IMG/VR virus record: IMGVR_UViG_3300023184_000070
Span: 1-64,000 of that record
Source of the DNA: a virus
Length of the DNA: 64,000 nt
Reading direction: 5' to 3' (one strand)
Shown here: piece by piece, positions 9,475 to 17,779 of the stretch
How the letters are laid out: each line of letters begins with the position of its first letter
Numbering within the stretch: the stretch's first letter is position 1
The notes under the pieces: model-generated
Seen by the model: the letters and a program-made list of their open reading frames with translations, nothing else
Databases searched by the model: none
Told to the model about the DNA's origin: nothing
Position numbers and translations under genes: made by a program

Positions 9475-10401
9475 TTAAATTTTTGTAATTCTGAAGTAAG
9501 CGCATTTAGGTGTACCTATTTGTCCATGCTGAGTTATTAGTGTCCAGCTGAATGTATCATTCCCTACATAATTCAAATTTGGCACATAGGCAATAGACTG
9601 CCTATCGCCCGTTAATCTAGCATACCCATGCATGGGCTGAGTCAGAACAACAGGTTCTGCATACAATGCATTGGTAATATTTTTATACCAAACAAATTCT
9701 TCAGCAAATCCGCTTACAAACCCAGTAGTATGTATAGTTGATATTCCGGGCCTATTGGGCGGTTCCATATTGGCAGTAAATTCAACGCTGCCAAGAGTGC
9801 TTGTTTTTACTTTAAAATTTCCGTTAAAGTTACTAGGAGAATTACCACTTATAATAACATAACTGTTTGCTTCATATTTGGGGCCTGGCTCAAAACTGAC
9901 GTGATAATTAAACCCTTGCTGATATCCACCAATCACTGGCGTGTTATATATCGCAAGATTTGATACTATAGTTTTTTCTATTAATGCTTGATGATTTTTA
10001 GGATTTAATATTACTGCTGCATAATAGTGCGTAGGCAAGGTATCACATATGGCTAAAATTTCTCCGTTAACTGGGCTAGTAAAAGTAATAGTTGATCCTA
10101 TAATATTAAATTGTTCGTACAAGGTCCCCCCAGTGCTAACAGTTTGCGATTGTGAAGTTACTCTAGAATTAACCAAACGAAATCCGTCAACATAGATTTC
10201 CACCCACTCCGGGGCCGTCGGCTTCCAAGGCAAATTAATTACTGACAAATTAGTTGCGTGTACCGAATATCTAAGTTCTTTTCTATCACCCTCTACTGTA
10301 AGTCTTTTTTTATGCGTGAATCTAACATCAGGTATAAACGGCACTACTACTTTATAATTTTGTACTGGTATCAAATTAACCTCCGTGTAATAACCATGCA
10401 A
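9475..10401 (-). CDS. C-terminal continuation of the giant fibre protein, in the +1 frame (308 aa)
   Basis: The only start-type codon is a TTG at 10401 inside the end of the upstream 1,874-residue gene, with no ribosome-binding sequence. The frame stays open upstream of that TTG to 10431 and reads ...KVDTPLHGYYTEVNL. This joins naturally to the upstream protein at ...LVCKVP. The C-terminus contains a cadherin-like Big_9-type repeat (QPMHGYARLTG...YVPNLNYVGNDTFSW), and TPLHGYY resembles the start of such a repeat. I therefore think this is the tail of one about 2,180-residue protein, made by a +1 frameshift or split by a mutation or sequencing error. A coupled separate protein is the alternative. 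Confidence 0.7.
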   Translation of the reverse strand: MHGYYTEVNLIPVQNYKVVVPFIPDVRFTHKKRLTVEGDRKELRYSVHATNLSVINLPWKPTAPEWVEIYVDGFRLVNSRVTSQSQTVSTGGTLYEQFNIIGSTITFTSPVNGEILAICDTLPTHYYAAVILNPKNHQALIEKTIVSNLAIYNTPVIGGYQQGFNYHVSFEPGPKYEANSYVIISGNSPSNFNGNFKVKTSTLGSVEFTANMEPPNRPGISTIHTTGFVSGFAEEFVWYKNITNALYAEPVVLTQPMHGYARLTGDRQSIAYVPNLNYVGNDTFSWTLITQHGQIGTPKCAYFRITKI

Positions 10402-13400
10402 TGGCGTATCTACCTTTTGGTACTTTACACACTAATGATGTGTCAATTAGTACTCGGTAACTATACAAATTAGTATCGTAAATTTTGTATGGGCGATAGA
10501 ATGAATAGCCGTCAGTAGCGGCAGCAGCTTCGGCGTCTGCCGCAGTTAAAAATGCTGTTGCATCTGTATCAATTAATTGGTGCCAAACTACCCCATCTTC
10601 TTGTTGATATCGGCCCTTTGCGCTTACCAATGGCAAACTTAAATCTTGTTGGTACAGTGCTTTTGCGCTCACCAATGGCAAACTTAAATCTTGTTGATAT
10701 TGGCCTTTTGCACTTACCAAAGGTACACTTAAATCTTGTTGGTATGTATTTGGTTCCGGAATATGATCAGCGGCCGATTTGTGATCAAATAAATTAAGGT
10801 ATGTTATTCCACCTTCGCCGTCGGCAACCCTGTCAGAATTAAATTTTATGGTCCCGTAAGAAACATTTGGTTCTTGTTGATAGTCTAGGTTTATAAATCC
10901 AGACTCAGCTGAGTCTGGATTTTGTTGATATGTTGCATCAACTGGCCCATAACTTACTCCTGCTTCTTGCTGGTACTGCGGTTTGTTTATACCGTAACCT
11001 AAAGCTAAATCTTGTTTGTATGTTAGGTCTATTGTGCCATATGGTATAATTGCACTTGGTTTGTATTTTAAATCAAGTAAGTTATAATTTAATAAATTAT
11101 CATTTTGTATTTTAATTTTTATATTAACAAATTTCAACGGTTCATCAGACAAGTATGCAACCGGCAACTTAAAATCATTTAACCCAATGGTTCCCATTTT
11201 TTTAAGTATCGGACTGAAATTAAGTTTGAGAGTTCTTTTTGGTGCAAAAATTATCAGCTGACCAGGATTAAGTACGCTTCTGCCATATATGCTTACAATG
11301 GGTGTATAATTATCTCCCGCAAATCTTCGCAAATCTGTTTTATTAAAAACTTCTTGTGCAAGTTTGAATATGTTAAAAGCTAGTTTATTAAAATTTTCCT
11401 GTGCAAGTTTGAATGTTTTAAAATTCAATGTATTAAAATTTTCCTGTGCAAGTTTGAATGCACTAAAAGGTGGACGATAGGTATTTGTATAGTGCTGGAC
11501 AGGTTTTTTATATTCTTGTAATCGTAAATTTATGCCAGTTTTTTCTGCGAATTTCATAAAATCTAGATTTTTAAAATTGACATTTCTATTAGTAATTTTT
11601 ATTGGAAATTTAGCTTCTAACTTGTCCATGTCATGTGCGAGCTTACCATAAAAATACTTAGGGTTTGACAGATTTAATATAAATTTTGATTTATGTGTGG
11701 TGTCACGTGATGGGCTTGCCAATTGAAATTTGTCCCAGTTATAACCTGCAGTTTTAAAATTCAAAATATTTTTAGTTACACTATCTTTAAGAAAAATGTA
11801 GTCTGATATTTTTTTATAAAATTTAGAATTTTTAGTTAGCTGATATTTAAATGCTGGTTTTTCAAAATCAGCAATTTTAATTGTTTTTTCAGCAAAGTCA
11901 ATTTTATTAGGATCATATCCGTTACTGTTTATGCTGGCAACTGCCTCAAGCTGTACTGTACTAGATTTAACTATAAATGCTAAATCATTGCTGAGTTCTC
12001 GTGTAGGAGATGGCACTATCATTAATAATGGGGTTAACAACTCGCGCACACTAGAGCGTATCGCAAAACCTGTTGGCTGTATCCACTCGTTTTTACTACT
12101 TGCAGGTACCATGGTTGTTGGTTGTAACCAATCGTTTTTACTACCTGCAGGTACCATGGTTGTTGGTTGCAACCACTCGTTTTTACTACTCTCTGGTGTC
12201 ATGGTTGTTGGTTGTAACCACTCGTGATGACTTGCTGGGACTGCTAAACTGTTGTCTAATAGAAACTCATGATGACTTGCTGGGACTGCTAAACTGTTGT
12301 CTAATAGAAACTCATGATGACTTGCTGGAATGTTAAAATTTGTTGGTTGCCCCCACTCACGCTGGCTTGCCTGTAACGATATACTGTTTTCCAATATCCA
12401 CTCGTGATGACTTGCTGGTACTGCAAGAGTAGTTTCCAGTAGCCAGTCGTGTTTACTTGCTGGTACTGCTAAACTGTTTTCTAACCAAAACTCATGCCGG
12501 CTAGCCGGCAATGCTAAGTTGTGTTCTAACCAAAACTCGTGTGTGCTTGCTGGTATGTTACGCGGAGTATAATCTGCCCATTCTGGATTGCCAACAACGT
12601 TGTTTACTGTAGAGACTGATTGAGCAGCTGGTTTACGTTTATATTTTGGTACAACAATATTACTAAGTGATTGATTTGGCCTATAGGGCGCAACATTACT
12701 AAAATGTGTTGGTTGTGTCAAATACTCAGCACCCACCAACAGTTGATTGACAATCGGCCACTCACCAACTGTTACTTCTAATAGGTCTCCGCCAGGCTCT
12801 AGTATATTTTGTATTAATTTTATGCTGCCATCATAATATGATTGTATATTCCTAGATAATGAGATCGTGTTGCCAAAATATACTTGTACAGCATTTTCTA
12901 TTGTTGCAGTCTTGCCATCAGTTGATGTAATTACAATAGATTCTCCCGTCATGATATTTCCATCAATTACAATACGTGCATCTCCGCCAATTACAGTAAC
13001 CACTGCCCCGGTTTGATTTGCTGGGTAAGGACTTGACTCTGCAAATGCAGGCTGTGCAAATGTCGTGCCCCATCGTTGATTAGATAATGTATAATTGTAA
13101 ATTGAGCTATCTAACAGATAAGTTAAACTTTCATGTACACCAATCAATAATTTTGTTGCGTAGGCTGAGGATATTTCTGCAGATGGATTTCCATTTTTGT
13201 TTGCTGCCTGAGTTGATTCAAGCGGTTGGGCAGGCGGGTTAAAATTACCTGAGTATACTGCCACCCCGCCCACTAATCTAAAATCTGTTAGTAACCCAGT
13301 CGACGGCTGAATAGTCAAAGGGGCAGTGCCCGGTAGTATGGTGTTAATGCTTATGGCATCCCCACCAAATACATCAGTGTAGGTAAAAGAATTAGGCACA

Positions 13401-16000
13401 TCTCCAATGCCATCTATGTAGCCGGTGATAGTGTTATTTTTGCGAACTATTGCCACGTGATGCCAATGATATGGTGTAATCGCAGGAGTATCGTAAAAAT
13501 TAACAATTGTTGCTGCTGATGCAGTAACATCATTAGAATCTTTATATATTGCTATTGATAAAAATCCATTATCAAAATAAACAGTTGACTGGCCGATTGC
13601 TATTTGATGATCGTCTGATGAATATTCAAATACCGCACTATTAATCGAAGAAAGCACTACCCAACACTCTATAGTAAAATCTTCGTTAGCAGCAATTGGT
13701 AATTGCGCATGCGATGTTGATATTGCTGCCATGGATGAATTTAAAGTCAAACTTCCAGCACTTCTGCTACTGGTAGTAATAACGCTACTTGTAGTTGTAT
13801 ATTGCATGGCAGGAGTTTTTGGTCCTGTATCGTCCCACACTGTGGTATCAAATCCGCCTGATACCTGTGCAAATCCATCAATCAGCGGAGTAATAGATCT
13901 AGTGTAGGGATTGATTACCGGATCGTATGGTATATAATCTATTAAGAATGGTGATGCATTTTCTGCAATAAATTTATAATTAGTAGGACCCAATATATAA
14001 ACTACGGTAGTATCATAACGCCTTGCACTAGAGTTAAAAACTACATTCAACTCGTCGCCAACACTGAATATTTGATAATAGTTACCGGCTACAGATATGC
14101 CATTTTTTAATATGTCAACATCGTAATAGTTAGGCAATATAAAATCATATAAAGCTGCCTGGCCGCCAATAATTTGTTTTTTCTCAAGCAATGAGCTTGG
14201 TGCCAAATTGTTATCTACGGTCACACTTGATTGTGGATTTGGATACGATGATATTGGTACTGCAAATTGTCGAGCACCAATTGTAAATATCGGTAATGTA
14301 CCCAATCCAAAATTCTGCGGCCTACCGATTGGAATAGAGATAGTTACAACATCGTTAGCAAAAACGTATTGATTACCACTGTAAATTGCACCATTTAAAT
14401 ATAAAGTTCCATATTCAATTGCCATAGTAACCGGTTCTAGATTATTAGGCATTTCTAAAGTAAAACTATATATAGGATCTATAGTTGTACCGATTGGTAT
14501 ATCAATATACTGTGGAACAAATGTTTCCGCGGTTGTAGTAATTTGGTAATCAAACGCAGTATCTCCAATAATGCATGATACTTGCACCGTGCCTGCAAAT
14601 ATTGATTTATAACTGATATTAAGATTATCACCATTTAATATTTCTACGCCGCGGATGCTGATACTGCTAGATTTAGTTCCGTTAATCCAAAATGTTGCAC
14701 CTGGCGATGTATAACCGTATACTACTGTGTCACCAAGTGTTTTTATAGTAACAACATTACTACCAATATGCGTAACTGGACCATACCCGTGTTTAAATTT
14801 TAAGTTGACTACTCGCTGCAATTGATCAGCCGACGTTATAACATAATCTTTAAGCCAATGGCTGGCAACAATAGTATTTGATACAACCGATATCCACGTG
14901 ACTTTTTCTTCAAAAAGAATTGTAGTCACTACGTGCATCAAATTATCAAATACAAATACGTCTGGGCTATCGTTGCCGCAAACATAAAGTTTGTTTGCGC
15001 TTACAAATGTATAACTAGGTGAAAAACCAGGAGTGTCTACTGGAGAGTCAAACGCAGCAGTGGTGCAATTATATACTAGCAATTTTGAATTTTCAGCATC
15101 TGGTATATATATGTTATTGTTAAAAAATATAGGTTGTCCTAATCCTACACTGGCATTTGTTAGTTCTGCTGCGCTAGAACCATTTACTAGATATATCTTA
15201 CTAAGGCTAGTTGTAACTATAGCTGCACTGGCGTCGACAAAAGATGCGATGCCCAAAATTTTACCAGATACTGCTACGGTAGAAACCACTGCAAAATTAT
15301 TTGTTGCATCGAGTTTCCATGCCCACCCATCTCCAGCTGCCCAAACATATCTAGTACCATCGTAGCTTATACATATAGGCGTAGTATTTGGCAAGCTGGG
15401 CAGTTGAGTGACTATACCCAGCTGATCAATTGAGTACAGATTCCCGGCGTCTGACACCACTAAGGCCAAATTTAAGTTTTTTAGTATTTGATAATTTATC
15501 GGGGCTTCTGGTAAAATTATAGTAGCAGAAACAATGCCTGTGGCAGTTAGAAAATATACAGATTTTGTAGCCGGCACCATTACAAAATGGAGATTAAAAT
15601 TTACCTGCTTAAATCTATAAAATAAATCAAGAGTTTTAATATCACCATTGGCACTACGCAATGTTAATTGGTTAACACCTAATGGATAATCATACCAACG
15701 AAGGCCAGCATCAGTGGGTTTAATTTTAACAGTATAAAAACTTACATTTACTACCGCAAAGTTTTGTACGATTCCATCAACGGTGTATTGAAAAAATTCG
15801 TGTTGGTAGTAAAATTCCGGAGATCTAACTGTAGCAGTTACCGTATCCCCGGGTTGAATAGTAGTAGGTGATGTTTTAACTATTGAATTGACCCTGACTA
15901 CAATCTTATTTGATTGTGTTGCAATAGTCATTGCCCGAGTCGCAACAAACTGTGTAACTTGATCCGTGTCAGGGAGTGCTCTTGATATCGACGGAAACAT
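10376..16000 (-). CDS. Giant fibre protein with propeller-like, LamG-type and 15-residue-repeat regions (1,874 aa)
   Basis: Residues about 145-400 contain propeller-like repeats (YSIDQLGIVTQLPSLPN, GTRYVWAAGDGWAWKLD). Residues about 770-920 are a concanavalin-like LamG_3 lectin fold (DFTIECWV, YHWHHVAIVRKNNTITGYIDG, LTDFRLVGGVAVY). From about residue 1148, three successive families of 15-residue repeats form a long shaft (ASHHEFLLDNSLAVP type, FKLAQENFN type, YQQDLSLPLVSAKG type). The ATG at 16000 has GGAG six bases upstream. The protein ends at a stop at 10376, where the frame beginning upstream of 10401 appears to continue it. Likely a carbohydrate-binding tail fibre or whisker. The window holds no assembly chaperone that I recognise. 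Confidence 0.8.
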   Translation of the reverse strand: MFPSISRALPDTDQVTQFVATRAMTIATQSNKIVVRVNSIVKTSPTTIQPGDTVTATVRSPEFYYQHEFFQYTVDGIVQNFAVVNVSFYTVKIKPTDAGLRWYDYPLGVNQLTLRSANGDIKTLDLFYRFKQVNFNLHFVMVPATKSVYFLTATGIVSATIILPEAPINYQILKNLNLALVVSDAGNLYSIDQLGIVTQLPSLPNTTPICISYDGTRYVWAAGDGWAWKLDATNNFAVVSTVAVSGKILGIASFVDASAAIVTTSLSKIYLVNGSSAAELTNASVGLGQPIFFNNNIYIPDAENSKLLVYNCTTAAFDSPVDTPGFSPSYTFVSANKLYVCGNDSPDVFVFDNLMHVVTTILFEEKVTWISVVSNTIVASHWLKDYVITSADQLQRVVNLKFKHGYGPVTHIGSNVVTIKTLGDTVVYGYTSPGATFWINGTKSSSISIRGVEILNGDNLNISYKSIFAGTVQVSCIIGDTAFDYQITTTAETFVPQYIDIPIGTTIDPIYSFTLEMPNNLEPVTMAIEYGTLYLNGAIYSGNQYVFANDVVTISIPIGRPQNFGLGTLPIFTIGARQFAVPISSYPNPQSSVTVDNNLAPSSLLEKKQIIGGQAALYDFILPNYYDVDILKNGISVAGNYYQIFSVGDELNVVFNSSARRYDTTVVYILGPTNYKFIAENASPFLIDYIPYDPVINPYTRSITPLIDGFAQVSGGFDTTVWDDTGPKTPAMQYTTTSSVITTSSRSAGSLTLNSSMAAISTSHAQLPIAANEDFTIECWVVLSSINSAVFEYSSDDHQIAIGQSTVYFDNGFLSIAIYKDSNDVTASAATIVNFYDTPAITPYHWHHVAIVRKNNTITGYIDGIGDVPNSFTYTDVFGGDAISINTILPGTAPLTIQPSTGLLTDFRLVGGVAVYSGNFNPPAQPLESTQAANKNGNPSAEISSAYATKLLIGVHESLTYLLDSSIYNYTLSNQRWGTTFAQPAFAESSPYPANQTGAVVTVIGGDARIVIDGNIMTGESIVITSTDGKTATIENAVQVYFGNTISLSRNIQSYYDGSIKLIQNILEPGGDLLEVTVGEWPIVNQLLVGAEYLTQPTHFSNVAPYRPNQSLSNIVVPKYKRKPAAQSVSTVNNVVGNPEWADYTPRNIPASTHEFWLEHNLALPASRHEFWLENSLAVPASKHDWLLETTLAVPASHHEWILENSISLQASQREWGQPTNFNIPASHHEFLLDNSLAVPASHHEFLLDNSLAVPASHHEWLQPTTMTPESSKNEWLQPTTMVPAGSKNDWLQPTTMVPASSKNEWIQPTGFAIRSSVRELLTPLLMIVPSPTRELSNDLAFIVKSSTVQLEAVASINSNGYDPNKIDFAEKTIKIADFEKPAFKYQLTKNSKFYKKISDYIFLKDSVTKNILNFKTAGYNWDKFQLASPSRDTTHKSKFILNLSNPKYFYGKLAHDMDKLEAKFPIKITNRNVNFKNLDFMKFAEKTGINLRLQEYKKPVQHYTNTYRPPFSAFKLAQENFNTLNFKTFKLAQENFNKLAFNIFKLAQEVFNKTDLRRFAGDNYTPIVSIYGRSVLNPGQLIIFAPKRTLKLNFSPILKKMGTIGLNDFKLPVAYLSDEPLKFVNIKIKIQNDNLLNYNLLDLKYKPSAIIPYGTIDLTYKQDLALGYGINKPQYQQEAGVSYGPVDATYQQNPDSAESGFINLDYQQEPNVSYGTIKFNSDRVADGEGGITYLNLFDHKSAADHIPEPNTYQQDLSVPLVSAKGQYQQDLSLPLVSAKALYQQDLSLPLVSAKGRYQQEDGVVWHQLIDTDATAFLTAADAEAAAATDGYSFYRPYKIYDTNLYSYRVLIDTSLVCKVPKGRYAIAWLLHGG
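10595..11030 (-). repeat. 15-residue YQQ-type repeats
   Basis: In-frame repeats encode YQQDLSLPLVSAKGQ, YQQEAGVSYGPVDAT and related units, with a 45-base period where closest. They form the C-terminal part of the fibre shaft. Confidence 0.78.
11335..11475 (-). repeat. Three FKLAQENFN-type 15-residue repeats
   Basis: Three adjacent 45-base units encode FKLAQENFNTLNFKT, FKLAQENFNKLAFNI and FKLAQEVFNK, in frame in the same fibre gene. Confidence 0.8.
11945..12555 (-). repeat. About 13 in-frame 45-base repeats (15-residue shaft units)
   Basis: Tandem units encode ASHHEFLLDNSLAVP and variants, including GSKNDWLQPTTMVPA. The central units (12225-12314) are exact copies, while outer units have diverged. 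They lie in frame in the giant fibre gene. Confidence 0.85.
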
Positions 16001-16096
16001 TTATCACTCCTAATCACTACATGGTATTTGCAGGGCCTCCAATAATGTGCTCTGAATCATTTACTGCCTGATGATACCTTTATGATTATTATTTAA

Positions 16097-17743
16097 TTAA
16101 GGTATTGGATTTGGGTCTGGAATTGACTTAACGACCACTACACGCATCTTAGTACCAAATGCACCTGACGGCCACAATGCATGATATGTTCTCTTGCTGG
16201 GTTGCCCGCTGCCATCAATTTCATTGTAAACATTAACATCAATATCAGTACCACCACCTACAATATCTGCACTTACAGTACCCAACATATCTAATTCATC
16301 GGCATATTTAAATCTACTGCTGTTTAAATTGTTGACAAATGTAATAACATATTCGCCATTTTCAGTTAGACTTTGTTGTGGATAAGCATTTAACACTGCT
16401 CCACTGTCTTCGCTGTTATTAGCCGCATCTTTTGGTATTGCTGGTATTGGTAGATCGTGCTCACGTACTACGAATTTATAGAAATTATTGTTGGTGCTGT
16501 TTACACAAAACAAGGGCCTATTGCCTGCATTTCCGGGATCACCGTTTGGATACGCTGATGTTACTCCACGTACTACGCCAGTTTTTTTGTTAACTGGGCG
16601 TTGTACTAGTATCCAGCTGTAATTTTGTGCTTCTTCTTCAGGATTTTGTGCCCAAACTGCTAAAAACATTCCATGGTCAGAGAAAGTCAAGTGATAGCTA
16701 AGTGGAGCGCCGGTTGATGCCGTGGCCTTTTCGCTACCAAACAAACCATCTTTCTTGGCAGATAGTGTATATCGATTAACAAACAACTGACCATTGTCGG
16801 TTACATCCGGGCCATCACCCTCGGTGTAGCCAAATTCTACGCCGCCACCGGCTAATTTTGAAAAATTAGATTTTTCAAGGGGGCTTTTGTCTGGGTCGAC
16901 AACTGGAGTCGGGCCCCACTTGTCGGGGGCTGTAGTAGCACTGGTTTCAAAATTATGTGACCATCTAGCACCGGTATTTCCTTGAGGCTCAACAAAACTA
17001 TATATTTTTTTGTTAAGGAAGCTGGCTGGCATTTTCCCACCATTTTTTGTACCCACTGCATCTACGTAGGCCTGCCAAATATTTCCGTCAGCCACAGCCT
17101 TTACTGCCCAGACCGGGATAGGATTTGGCCAAATCATACGATAACCAACGGTTAGTGCATTGGCGCTGTCAGTTGCCAGTGTTGCCGGTGTCCCGACATA
17201 AACACCCAGACTGAGAACTTTTTCAGTTGTGTCAGCTTTCCAGCTGGCTGGGGTCTGGATCGCTTCGGGATCACTAAGTTTTGGTAATGCCTTGGTAAAA
17301 CTTGGATAATTTTTCCATCCAAATGTTTGAAAACAAATGCGCCATGGATCTTTTGCTGGATTTGGGGTATATGGTGCTGTAAACGTCGCTCCGGTTGTAT
17401 CCACAAACGATCCATCAGGTTGCTGAGCGGTGGTGATCATTTCACCTGATACAGTTAATTGTGCAAAAGGATCAATTGCCTGTGTGGCTTCAAATACCCA
17501 AGTTGCCACAGTGTCTTTATCGGGAGTATCTGCATACGCGCCACCGGTCCAACTTGCCATATCAGTGGTAGGAATTGAATATAAAAAACAATCTCCCGAT
17601 GCTGCAATTCCTAGAAGTGTAGGGTCACCAGTTGTTGGTGTTTTTGTGCTATCAGCAGTAAATGCTAGTCCTATGTCATATATTAACGAATTGACGTGAG
17701 TAAAACCACTGCCATTATAAGTTATAATTTTTCCGTTTGCCAT
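16097..17743 (-). CDS. Virion structural protein, paralogue of 17780-20140 (548 aa)
   Basis: Not a family I can name. Its C-terminal 250 residues are clearly related to the upstream neighbour. Shared landmarks are HGMFLAVWAQN / HGFFLGVWEGN, ILVQRPVN / VVVQRPVD, YVITFVNNLNSSRFKYADELDMLGT / YLITFPHNLTTPRFRYTEELDVMGT, and YNE...RTYHAL / YNE...RTYRAL. The N-terminal half differs. AAGGAA precedes the ATG. The aromatic-rich, non-repetitive sequence suggests a globular subunit, not a shaft. A fibre-base, collar or tail-decoration protein is possible from context. Relationship to a sheath or tube protein is not supported by any motif I can see. Confidence 0.72.
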   Translation of the reverse strand: MANGKIITYNGSGFTHVNSLIYDIGLAFTADSTKTPTTGDPTLLGIAASGDCFLYSIPTTDMASWTGGAYADTPDKDTVATWVFEATQAIDPFAQLTVSGEMITTAQQPDGSFVDTTGATFTAPYTPNPAKDPWRICFQTFGWKNYPSFTKALPKLSDPEAIQTPASWKADTTEKVLSLGVYVGTPATLATDSANALTVGYRMIWPNPIPVWAVKAVADGNIWQAYVDAVGTKNGGKMPASFLNKKIYSFVEPQGNTGARWSHNFETSATTAPDKWGPTPVVDPDKSPLEKSNFSKLAGGGVEFGYTEGDGPDVTDNGQLFVNRYTLSAKKDGLFGSEKATASTGAPLSYHLTFSDHGMFLAVWAQNPEEEAQNYSWILVQRPVNKKTGVVRGVTSAYPNGDPGNAGNRPLFCVNSTNNNFYKFVVREHDLPIPAIPKDAANNSEDSGAVLNAYPQQSLTENGEYVITFVNNLNSSRFKYADELDMLGTVSADIVGGGTDIDVNVYNEIDGSGQPSKRTYHALWPSGAFGTKMRVVVVKSIPDPNPIP

Positions 17744-17779
17744 TTTAATTCCTTGTATTATTTTAGATAACTGCTAATT

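Noticed and set aside
11945-12555. CRISPR-like direct repeats
   Set aside because: The 45-base repeats are contiguous, in frame with a protein, and have no unique spacers.
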